From positions 3,658,001 to 3,722,000 of the forward strand of contig JAGVVL010000001.1 of the NCBI GenBank assembly GCA_018287875.1: a DNA stretch of 64,000 nucleotides, given 5' to 3'. The notes under the pieces were generated by a model. The model ran no database searches. It saw only the letters and a list, made by a program, of their open reading frames with translations, and had not been told where the DNA came from. A program made the translations under genes and the position numbers. This document shows positions 1 to 10,465 of the stretch, piece after piece. Position 1 is the first letter of the stretch. Each line of letters opens with the position of its first letter. The DNA is from Nigrospora sphaerica (Eukaryota; Ascomycota; Sordariomycetes; Amphisphaeriales; Apiosporaceae).

Positions 1-64
1 TGCCCAGTTAGCAGCTGTCGTTTGTCTTTGGAGCTCTTTGTATATATAATTCTTAGAGACATAC

Positions 65-224
65 CGTTACCAAAAGCCTCCAGTAGGAGCTGTACACTGG
101 TCCGCAAATCGACCGATTCGCCCAGCGCAACGTCGATATCCGCCGGAGCTGAGAATGCGGTAAGCTGCGATTCGGCGCGTACATTGCGATCCACGTAAAT
201 GATGTTGCAGGTTGCGCTATCCAT
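65..224 (-). CDS. Probable first coding exon of a gene running off the left edge; protein not recognised
   Basis: On the minus strand an ATG at 224-222 in a good fungal initiation context (TCGCCATGG) opens 53 codons plus one base. The frame ends at a consensus donor, GTATGT, starting at 64 (phase 1). The following intron sequence contains a CTAAC branch-site motif at 12-8, and the window ends before an acceptor can be seen. The peptide begins MDSATCNIIYVDRNVR and looks like an ordinary soluble protein, with no low complexity, signal peptide or membrane segment. I do not recognise the family. The joint presence of start context, open frame, donor and branch site at normal fungal intron spacing is the support. 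A 160-nt open stretch alone would not be persuasive, so confidence is moderate. Confidence 0.55.
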
Positions 225-1114
225 GGCGACAACGGGGCCGAGGGCTACCAGTCTCGCGACTGGAGCACAGCTTGGAAAGGGTCCGCAACGGCGCTTGTCG
301 TAGTTTGGTGTGTAGCGAGGAAATGACGCTCTGTCTCGTGGCCCAAGTGCCGGTGCCTCAACAGGCCGAAAAACACGTCCGCGGCGAGGTCAGGAAGACG
401 GAGCATCCGTACGCAAAGACCGGCGCGCGTCGAGGCGGGGAAGCGATTTGGAAATCCCCCCGTGCTTATGTGGTGGCGCGCACGACCAAAAGTTTGACGA
501 GAGCGTGGCAAGGGATCGGTGACATGGGCGTCGCAGCAAAGCGAACAAGTCTAACGGCTGGAAAGATGCGTCGCGAATGGGCGGCGGGGAGGTAATTGGG
601 CGAAATGACGGCGGAAGTGCGTACTCGAGCCTCGCTGTGCGTCGCACGGCAACAGGCGAAACAATCCGGGGCTTTCGTGGTCTTCCGGCGGCGGCTTGTC
701 TCTCGAATCCGGCCTCGTCTTTCTTTCTGTCTGTCCCTCTGGAGAGTTGGAGCTAGGTGAGCGAAACTGCTAGTGGCGGCGGGGACTGTGGTAGGGCGTC
801 GGGTCAACCCAAGGTAACGGGGTTCGCAGTTCTGTTCAGGCCTTATTGCTGTGGCACCGATACGTAGTCGTCAAGGCTGGCAGGACGTAGTAGCATACTG
901 GAGGGGACAGAGGCGTGGGTGGATGGGATGGAATGGGAATGGGACGGGGCCAATGTGCCCGCACGCCCTCAACAACAGCCGGGGTGTCTCGAGTCGAGTG
1001 CCTGGCAGCCCAGGAACGTGGTCGCTGAGTGGCTAGGGCGATGAAGCACGACCAAGTCTGGCACCACCTGCGTCTGAAAAGCAGCACGCGAGAGCCTTGG
1101 TTGTCGCGAGAGTG

Positions 1115-1386
1115 ATGTATGTATGTGCGTATGGGTGGGTAGAGAGGTGTGTGTGCGTGTGCGCGCGCGCGCACGAGTACGTGTGTGAGTGTATGAGTGT
1201 GAGCGTCGGGTGTGCGCGAGTACGTGTGTGTATGTGTGTTTGTGTGTGTCTATGTGTGAGAGGGCGGAAAAAGAGAGAGCGAGTGGGAGAGAAAGAGGTA
1301 GGTGTGTGTGTACGTGTGAGTAAGTGTGTGTGTGTACGTGTGTGTGTGTGTGTGTGTGTGTGCGTGTGAGTGTGTGGGAGTACGTG
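1115..1386. repeat. Imperfect TG/GT microsatellite
   Basis: The stretch is dominated by TG dinucleotides with interruptions (TACG, GCGC, a purine-rich GAGAG insert around 1258-1300). The purest block is about 24 nt of TG around 1339-1362. A CG-alternating segment lies at about 1160-1172. Alternating purine-pyrimidine DNA of this kind can adopt Z-form; no gene is associated. Confidence 0.9.
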
Positions 1387-1620
1387 CTTGAGCGCGCGGG
1401 CGCGAGGTGGGTGGACCAAGTCGGCTATGTCTCGCGGTGCAATGACTGCATGCGGGCGACGGTGATTTTCCCCAACGACCGCTGCCACGACCCGGCTTAG
1501 AGGCGGGTATCGTCAATACAGTGGAAGTTACCTAGGCGGGTGCTAACGCGAGGGTGGTGGTGGGCGGAAGTCCCGTCAGAACTCGTGCGGGCCCTGCAAG
1601 AAACTCGTTTGGGGAGCTTG

Positions 1621-1700
1621 TAGCAGCAGCAGCAGCAGCAGCAGTAGCAGTGGTCGCAGCGGTAGCAGCAGCAACAGCAGCAGCAGCAGTAGCCGCCGCC
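1621..1700. repeat. AGC/CAG trinucleotide repeat tract
   Basis: Interrupted AGC repeats run across this stretch (about eight uninterrupted units at the start, then mixed AGC/AAC/AGT/GTC), continuing into CCG triplets. A shorter similar tract occurs at about 2037-2060. It translates to poly-Ala or poly-Ser in different frames, which accounts for the homopolymeric open frames seen here. I see no surrounding gene structure. Confidence 0.9.
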
Positions 1701-4700
1701 GTGGCTGGTGGTGGTATTACTGACAAGACGGCCGCGGGTAAGAACACGACGCGCGACTCCCAGTATCGCCAGCCAAGCTTGGGGCCCCCAACCAGAATAG
1801 ACGTTGATCAGGCAGGGGCAGGTTTAGGGTAGTAGCAGAGGAGAGGAGGTAGTAATAGAGTGTTTCCAGGAAAGAGATCCGAGAGAGATGGCCCAATTGC
1901 AAGAGAATTGGGGGGTGGGGGAGAGTCTGTGAAGGGCCATCGCGCAGAGCAAGGTTTCTTTAAGACTACCAATCATGGTGAGCCTCCTAGGTAACTTTGT
2001 AATGGTTTGGGGACGACGCCCGCTCCTCATCAGCCAGCAGTAGCAGCAGCAGTAGCAGTGGGAACGACGAGCTCCAAGTACGATCTGGGTACCTACATAT
2101 ACACATACATGCACGTTTACCTACCTTGTGTAGGCAGGTTGTCCGGTACTGACATAACCTCGCACAATGGGTGGATAGGCCGGATGCATGACCTCCCCGG
2201 TCATTCTATCCTCGACCAAACGATCGCTGCCAGTCGGTCAAACAGTCAGCCAGTCAGTCGTCTTCCGGGGAGGAATAATACGGGAAACCCGAGCATTATC
2301 TTCATCCCAAAAGTTCTTGGGCCTTAATGGACTGGTACCTACTCCGTTCTGGGGCCGCCTATCTCTTCGGCCCGTACCAACCACATGTGACCTGTGCTGA
2401 GCGTCCATCTGGTACATATGGGATGTGCAATGGGATGGGATTTGTTTGTTTTCCCGGGCAATGCGACCTGCCACAGCCTGCTACCCTACCTACATACCTC
2501 CCCAATGCCACCTACCCAGTAGGGCATATACTTACTTCCTAGTAACCCTCTGTCATTACGCTCCTGAGCCTACAGTGCTTACAGCATGTAGGGTACATGG
2601 GGGGGGGGACTGGGGGCCAGGCCAGCTAGCCCTGGCGCGCGCCGTCTGGGGCTGGAGTGGAGGAGAGGAGAGGGGCCAACGGCTGGCATCCATCCATCCG
2701 TCCATCCGTCCTTTTACGAGCCCCGTCACTGTATTCATCTCGCGGACGATGGAGGCATGGGCCATAGGCTAGGCAGTAGTCGTACATGTCTGCTGAATGG
2801 GCCGCCACTGGCAGGAACCAGGCGCTTTTCCGCCTCCAGAAACGCACGGCGGTGCTACTACAGCCACGAAAAATGCTCGGCCCAGCACGTCTCTGTTCGC
2901 TGCCGAAGCCGTACCTACCTGCAACCTTGCTACATGGACAGGCACGCAGTATAGACCTTGTACACCCCATGTCCAGGTACTGGCCCTGGGTTTGCACAGC
3001 CCAGGCCAGGCCAGCCCCGTCGAACGCCATGGTCAGCACGCCGCCTTTCCCCCGTTCCATCGTCACCCCCCTACCGCCCGATGATGAGCTGCTGGTTGTT
3101 TCCCCCTCGCGACGGCCGTGGCAGACGTTGTGGAGGGCTGCCGGCACTGCCGTCGCCAAAGTACCGGGTTGAGTGTACTCGGTCCTCACACGGCGCTCCC
3201 GCTACGTGAGCCAAGGAAGGGACTTATACCACTTTCAGGTCGTGACCTGCTCAAGTGGATCGATGGCTGCAAGTGCCGGCCCTCCAGTCACGACTCACAG
3301 ATACAGGTTGGCCTCTCGCGCCCCAACGAAAGGCCAAGTCGATCCGGTCCAGTTTTGCGAGATGCCTACTCCGTACGCCTGCGGGCGTACCACCCGCCAG
3401 CCCGCCAACCAGGCCGCCCGGCCGGGAGACTCCGGGCCATCCTCGACTGCCCGACCACAGACGGGGGCGTAGTGTACGCGTGTGTACACAGTATAAATAG
3501 ACCTCGTCCAGCCGGGCCGCTGGTCGCGCGCCTTTGCCCCCCTCCAAGCACGCGCGCCGCATCATCATCATCAACCCGAATAGCGCCATCCTGGGCTCGC
3601 CGGCTTCCCGATATATGTCATCAATCAATCCGGCGGTTCCATGGGAGGCCACAATGCCGACACTCACATTGGACTTGGTCTGGTTAGGTACGCATCAGGC
3701 ACGTACGCGGGCGGGTGCGGGCGCACGCACGTACGTAGGTACGTAGTTGCAAGTACGCAACCCTCCTTGCCCCCTCTCCTCCGCCCGTCTAGCCCATCCA
3801 CACACCCCCATGCATCCATCCATCCCATCCCAGCCCTTCCACCATCTGATCGCCCCCCCTCTCCCCTCGGGCGACGCCCTTGGGGTTGGTGGTCGGCACC
3901 TGGCGCAACCTGGAGGGGCGCAGAGGGTCGTCGGCCATTGGCCTCGGAACGGAGTGAGGCGGCCTTGAATAGCACCTGCTTGCTACCCTGGGCGTCGGGA
4001 CGAGCTTGACGAGGCCATACCCGTAGCCAATCACGACTGTCCGGACCTGGGTTCCAACCGCCAAGGTCCTGTCGAGCAGGCCCTGTTCGCCGACCCCGGG
4101 AGGGGGGAGGGGGAGGGGGCGCTGAATCGCAGTGAGCGGCGGCGCCCTCATACCTACCTCATAGTATGTGTTTCTCGTGCACGCCCAAACGCGGACGCAC
4201 AAGCGGTTAAAGCACGAAAATGCAGTTGAGCCGACGCCTCTGCTCAATGGCCTGACGGACGGGCGGAGGACCAGAGGGGCCATTCTTGAGCTACTCCCTC
4301 TTCCTTCAGGGGGGCTGTCTGAGGTTCCTTGCCGGCCGGACCTTCGGGGGTTTGGCCATCCCCTTCGCGTTAGCCACGGCACTGGCCATCAAGCTCTTCT
4401 GTTTTGTCTGGGTAGATTGAGAGAGAGGGCGAGGCGCGCGCACGCAGCCCAAAGGCCGCTGGCTGGCTCTGGTGCCGTGCGGTGCAGGGCGGGTGGACCT
4501 GTAATACCAGTTGTGCATATGCGTACCCTGCGTCCCCTGCGTGTCCTCCGGGGGGGGCGGCCTTCTGGCGGCCTTCTAGAAGGCGTATGGAAGGTTGAGA
4601 AGAGCACTTTAGTGGATTCACTGGTGGGCTGATGGATCACACAACGGCCGGGGCTGCGACACCATCATCACCCTGGCTCCTTTGCAGCCCGCCAATGGGA

Positions 4701-4769
4701 ATCGATAGTCTAGGACAATCGTCCTCGCTTGTCGGCGCCGCTAAAATGACGTGGCCAGAGGCTGCCAGT

Positions 4770-4796
4770 CATCCAGCCCATCCAGCCCATCCAGCC
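4770..4796. repeat. Three tandem copies of a 9-bp unit (CATCCAGCC)
   Basis: Three perfect head-to-tail copies of CATCCAGCC are followed by a degenerate CTTCCAGC copy. Related CATCCATCC tetramer tracts occur at about 2687-2712 and 3811-3832. No coding context is visible. Confidence 0.85.
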
Positions 4797-7700
4797 CTTC
4801 CAGCATCTGTCCTCCTCCGCCCGTCATTGGAGGTTGTCTGACGCCGCCCTTCTAGCCTTGTTCTCTTTTGTTTCCTTGTTCCGACCGTTGCCTTCTTGTA
4901 CGTGAAGCGAAGCCACCACACCCAATGGCCAAGGGCCCTCTTTCCCTTCCCACGAACTAACCTGTCCGGCTTCTTTCTCGCCTCTGCCCGAACGCACGCA
5001 CTGTAGAGGTTCGTCCATCCCTAGTACCGCAAAACGGGGAAGCCTTGTCGGTCGTTTCCCCCGTTCTTCTCCGTTTCTTCCTTTGCCGCTTTCTTTCCTT
5101 GTCAACTTTACATTTTCTGTCTTGTTTTATTTTTCACTTCCCGGTGAAGTCCGTGCTGGGTTTCTGCTTGCACGCACTACGCAAAACCTTCCAGCCCCAA
5201 CCCGGGCTGCCGAAGAGACCCCGAAACCGTCGCCTGTTGGAGAAAACCCGCCAACACGAGACCAGCAACTGCGTGAATTAGTGCCAATACTGTGTACAAC
5301 GGCGGCTTGTCGATGACCAAGCTGCCCTTTTCGTCGCGGGCGTCGGCTTTCTGGGTGGGCGCACTCTAATGCCCCATAGGCTTGGGCTTGCGCTGCCGTC
5401 CAAAGTTCTCTGGACAGCCGTGGCCGCGCCACGCCAAACCATTTCGTCACCAGCTCACGGCACCACTGGCTGCTGAGGAGCGGCGGATCGGGGATCCCAT
5501 CGCTTCGCATTTCCCCCATTCAAAACCGCGCCCCCAATTGGACAAACAGAACAAGGAAACCTAGTATTCCCGTACTGTTGAGTAGCCTCGATGTTCTGCA
5601 GCCCTAGTCGTTAGTGGCCAAGGGGCGGGGGCGTCGGAAGCGCAAGTTCTGCTGTGTCCGCTTTCTGTTCCTGTTCCTGTTCCGGTCCCGGTTCTCCAGG
5701 GCTGATCCGTTCCTGCGCAGCTGGGGCCAGGGCTCACGAGGGTAGGGATGCATCAGAACCGTTGTCAACAAGGGCGGCCCGCCACCGTCGCCTGCTGGAT
5801 TCGGCGCCCGAAACGACGGCTTCGCAATCGTGGGAGTCTCCCGCTTTTCGTCGCCGCCTTTCCAAGCCTGCCTAGGGGGCGACGGGGTTCTTTCGGGCCT
5901 CTTCCCCCCCCTCGGTTCCCCTCGCCTCTGGGCCCGCTGCCAGATAGTCGCCAGTCGCATCCAACTTTGTTTAAATTGGAACTTAGGTAAGGTAACTTGT
6001 GTCGTGCCTTACCCACCGCGTGGGTTCCTTTTCCTCGTTGGCCCAGGCTCCCTCCCCCATGCTTCCTTCCCCCCACGCCGCCACGCAGCGCCCTTAAAAA
6101 GAGAACAGAGGGCCGGCGAAGGCGATCGATGATCCATGGGCCGGCGCGGTGCGCTTTCTGGGCGTACAGGGCAGGGCGCCCTGGCTCCTCCAAACCGCCT
6201 CGGTTATGCAGGCCAGCCCTGTTTGATACTGTCGATGAATCCGCGCCGGGCCTCTAGGCTGCGCGTGCACGACGACCCGGCAATAAGCCTCAGTAGGTTG
6301 CTGGCCGTGTTTGAGCACACATGTACGCGTACACGCCGTCCACAATCAACTCGACGTAGAAAGTCTGACTAGCTCGTTGACCGCATGCCCGCCCTCCCCA
6401 CCCACGGCAGAGAAAGAGAGAGCGAGAGCACCAAAAGAGAGAGAGTGTGTGAGAGAGAGAGAATAGGGAGTACATGCCGTAAGGGCTTCCTAGGCGAAGC
6501 GTACGTGGTGGACCCCACCAACTTCAAACACGCGGTGCTGTCGCCTTGGTGTCGTCTGCGGGCGTTCGTCGCCTACGAAATAGCCTGTCGGGTGGTGCTT
6601 TTGGGCGTGGCCGATGAAGATACGGGCGGCCGTCACGCGTCTCGACCTCGCGTCGACTGGCGGCCGGACCAGCCTCATGCACCACTGCGTACCCTGCCGA
6701 TAAGCTCAAGCCGGACACGTCGCGCTGCCGGGGCTCGCATATTGCATCGCACGCCTACAGCGCCGCAGATAGGCCACGGCTGTTGCTACATAAACCCAAG
6801 CCCTTCCGGCAGGCTATCTGATCCGTCACATGGAGTCGGCGGCGGCGATCCTACCTATGCATGGGCAGCCGCCGGCTGGAGCTGCATTGGGCATTTATCC
6901 CGATGCAGGACTCTATAACCCTGTACCGGAACGGGGAGCAACCCCTGCCAGCTCTCCAGCTTCCCAGGATTGCTGTGGGTCGCTGAAGACGATGCTGTGG
7001 TTGTGAAAATTTCCCGGCCCCGTACCAAACCACCAGAGGCCGGACACCCGACTGCCTTCCAACGACGTCCCCCCCCCTTGCTTTTGCTCCGCCGGCCTTG
7101 GGGAGGGGGCTCTTGGACACACTCTCGTCATTTCCTCTCTCGTGCGGAGGCGTGCGCCGGGCTGGCCAGCCACGTGCTTGTCCTTCGGTTCCCTTGCATA
7201 CGGAGATCGTTCAGCCGTGCCGCGACGCGCCAGGAGCCAAGGGGGCGATGGCGATGCGCAGAAGCCAGATCTGGGTGCCACGGCCCGGGCTGAGGAAAGT
7301 CTCCGTTTCGGCGCTGTCTTTGGAAATCACTGCCCACCCGCCGCCCACGGGCCCCGCCGCCTCTCTCGTAATGTCGCGGCGGCGGCAATAGCATCCCCGG
7401 GCTCGCAGAGACGCATCGCCTCCCACCGTGGTCTCCGTGGCGATGGTGTGGCAGCGCAGCAGCTCGGGAGATGACGTAATAAAACCAATACGGCAAGCGG
7501 CTTTGCTCGTCCAGATGCCCCTGCGGGCCAACGACCTGCTTACTTCCATGGTTACATGCCCACCTCTCTGTATACACGCCTTCCCCCAGGGAAGCAGAGG
7601 CGAGGCTGTCGGCGCGGGCCATTCGTTCATCCGTTGGGCATGCCTGCATCGCAACCACGGAGAGAGCACAGGCGATGGCTACCCAAGTTAGAGATTCGGA

Positions 7701-8194
7701 AAATAAGTGGACTACGGAAAGCATGTATACCGGGGAATGCCACCACCAAGACGACCCCCATGCCCGGGAGTCCGTCTGGCTACCGCCACACGTGCCACTC
7801 GCTGCGCTGGTTTCGCTTCGCCATCACCATGTCCGCCGTGCCTGTTCGTCCCCTACCGCCGCCAAATCGGGCGAGTCTTTCCGGGGAGGGAGGGGGCGGC
7901 GGGCCACGGTGACGGCGAACGACTACGACAACGACCCAGCTCCTTTTTCCTTCGTGGTCTCGTCCTACTCACCCCCTCCCAATGTGCCCCATCCTTGGGG
8001 GCCCGTGTTGCGATCCATTCCCTAGTCAAGGCTCGTCGTTAGGCAGGGCCCGGAGGGAGGTAATATACAGCTAAATTATCCTTTGCCTCTGCCACCTGAG
8101 CCCCTCCTGTCCAAACCGGAAAGCACATTCGTCCATCCTCCTTCCCCGAACGGCCGCGGCCCCACCGGCAGTGAAACGCGCAGGCTAGAAATGC

Positions 8195-9815
8195 AAGGGA
8201 ACCCCCCCCCAGCTTTCTTTTTTAGCCTCGTCCCGAACCTCCAATAGCACCATGTCTATATACATCCCACGCCGGCTTGGTATCGCAAATAATATCCCTC
8301 CCCCCCTTCCCCCCGGTTCCATCCCATAATTCCGTCCTTGTCCCTGGGTCAGGGCCAGAACATAAGGGTCTTGAATAGTTGTTTTTTCTTGCTTACCCCC
8401 GTCTCACACGCTCTCTCTCTCTTCACCATTGGCCCGCCAAATCAGCTCTACTGCTGCTGGCCTCTCTTACGCCGGTGGGTACGTAACTAGCATACCGTCT
8501 CTCCCTTCTGGATACCCCAAGAGGAGTACATCGAGTGCTCGCCGGAACGGGAAATCCGACAAAGGGCAGGGGGCAGAAGTCCGCGGTCGTTTTTGTTCCC
8601 ATTTCCTCGAGCCAAAAATAAAAAATTAAATCCCGCCTTCTACCTCCACGCAAGCGTAGCTCGAGTATATAAAACAGTAATGTACGAATCCCATTCGTAC
8701 AAGGCAAACTGCACAAACACAAACGAGAACCATCCCCCGAAAGCCCGGAAATAGGGGCGGGTCCGGCTCGTTCGAGTACCGCCTATATAGGTTAGACAGG
8801 GCAGGCCAAAGCTGCCCTTGGCCACCCCCCCCCGACCGACCGTAGAAGGCCTTTCCCCCTTCGAAAATACGCCCCGACCCATCGTTGTCCCCGTCCCTGT
8901 CTCTCCCTCGTACACCCTGTCATTCTCTTTTTCCCTCTTCTCCCCGTCTGGCTCGCTCACTGTGCGTGTTTCCCTCTCTTTCCGCGGCCGTCCGGGCCAC
9001 TGGGAGAGGAGTCCCCCCCCGGGCGGGGTGGAAAGTCCAGTCAAATCGCGGGCCAGGGGGTCGACGTCTGGTTCCCTGTTGTATGTGTGCGCGCATGCGC
9101 GCTCTCTCTCTGCCTGTCTCTTTCGCTGAACAACAAGGGAACCTAGTGCCCCCCCCTTGTGTTGTATCTCCCCCCCCCCCCGGGCTTAGGACGCGGGGAT
9201 AATGGAAAAAGAAGGAAAAAAGGGACGTGATCACAATAAAAGTTAAAAATATGCCCAAGGCCATATCCATCGTTCGGCAAACCGGGTACGAAGGGAACAA
9301 AAAGTAAAATAAAATAGGTACCAGTTACCGACTGGAGGGGGCTTGCCGGCTGGATAGACGGGGAACCCTCCCCCCCCCCCACGTTGGACCGCCGCCGCCG
9401 CCCGCCGGCGGTTTTTTTTTCACCCTGACGGCCGTTGACACGCGCTGGTGCTTGTTTTCCCACCTTCGCCGCGGTGAAAACCGCACGGAGAGGGAGAGGT
9501 TGAACTCCAACCCACGGAACGAAACCCAGCTTGGGAGCCGACGCGAGAGAGGGGGGAAGGGGGAGAGAACTCGCAAAATGTCGTTTTTTCCTTACCTTAT
9601 TCGGGGAGGGGCGCCGTGCCGGAGGGGGGCCGCCGCCGCTTGTCCTCGAACCTGGAAAACCAGGGGGCCCGGGTACGTACAGCAAATAATAAGAAACGCG
9701 GCAGGCTTCCGGTTTGGCCTGTTCCCGATGGGCTCCTCCTATCAGTTTCGTCTTATAGGCCTGGGAGGGGGTTCGCCCTCCCCCCCCCCCGGTTGCCCAT
9801 GCCCCCCCCCCCCTC
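8195..9815. repeat. Cluster of long C-runs (poly-C/poly-G tracts)
   Basis: At least eight runs of about 7-14 consecutive C lie in 1.6 kb, near 8203, 8299, 8826, 9013, 9152, 9170, 9370, 9779 and 9803, several flanked by short G-runs. On the opposite strand these are G-runs capable of quadruplex formation. Their density is much higher than elsewhere in the window. Confidence 0.8.
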
Positions 9816-10465
9816 GTTCGCCTAGGTACGACCTCCTCGGCACATAGAGGTAGCTTTTGTGTCGTGGCCTCCACGAGCTCCGTCGGTGGTGCCCGCGGAC
9901 CTAGGAAGCCACACCTGGTGCTGGTGGGCCTTCGCCCGGCACGTCGCCGCGGCCAGGTAGAGAACAGAACAGCTGAAGCAAAAAGACCCGCCCAGTTCGA
10001 GCGCCGGGTCGAGACGGGTACGTCTTGGTTGGTGCCGTATCTATCTGGATACGTTGCTGCCAAGGCCACTAACATCTATAGGCTGTAGCGGTGCTTGCTG
10101 ATAAAACTTCTCGGCCATCCATGCCTCCACCATCCCCAAGCACGGCATTCGCTTCTCCTCTGAACCGACTTCACTCTAGGTCTAGTTGTACTTCCAGGGG
10201 CAAGAAAGCATGCTGCCAGATCCGCGCCCGCCATGCGCGTAACTCCCATGTATGCGTGATCGTCTCGTCTCGTCAGTCCCGGTCATGAAACCCCCACGCC
10301 AACTCGGCCAGCTTGGCCAAACCAAAAGGCCTCCCAAGCTATGCTCCTACTCGTGAACCTCCCACCGGCCCTGAGCCGCATGTTCGGGTATTGGCTCTCC
10401 TATATCCCCATCTCGTCCTCGTTCCCGCAAAGCGTTGCGGTCGACACCGTGGCTGAACCGAAAAC

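Larger units (their letters stand above)
225..10465. other. About 10.2 kb without a convincing gene; rich in simple repeats
   Basis: No open frame here shows a recognisable domain, and the longer ones (up to about 310 codons) are made of Pro/Gly/Arg/Ser-rich translations of low-complexity DNA. The stretch contains a TG-rich microsatellite, two AGC/CAG tracts, CATCCATCC-type tetramers, a 9-bp tandem repeat, CT-rich tracts and a dense set of C-runs near its right end. Isolated TATAAA-like words occur, for example TATAAATAG near 3491. It could be long regulatory DNA for the left-edge gene, untranslated or non-coding transcript sequence, or may hide short multi-exon genes I cannot see. Confidence 0.6.

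Noticed and set aside
1115..1386. Possible telomeric or subtelomeric repeat
   Set aside because: The TG-rich tract is an imperfect dinucleotide microsatellite and does not contain fungal TTAGGG units.
9143..10075. 310-codon minus-strand open frame next to the Ubp12 gene
   Set aside because: It is composed of Gly/Pro/Arg-rich translations of C-runs and simple repeats; no domain, no splice context.
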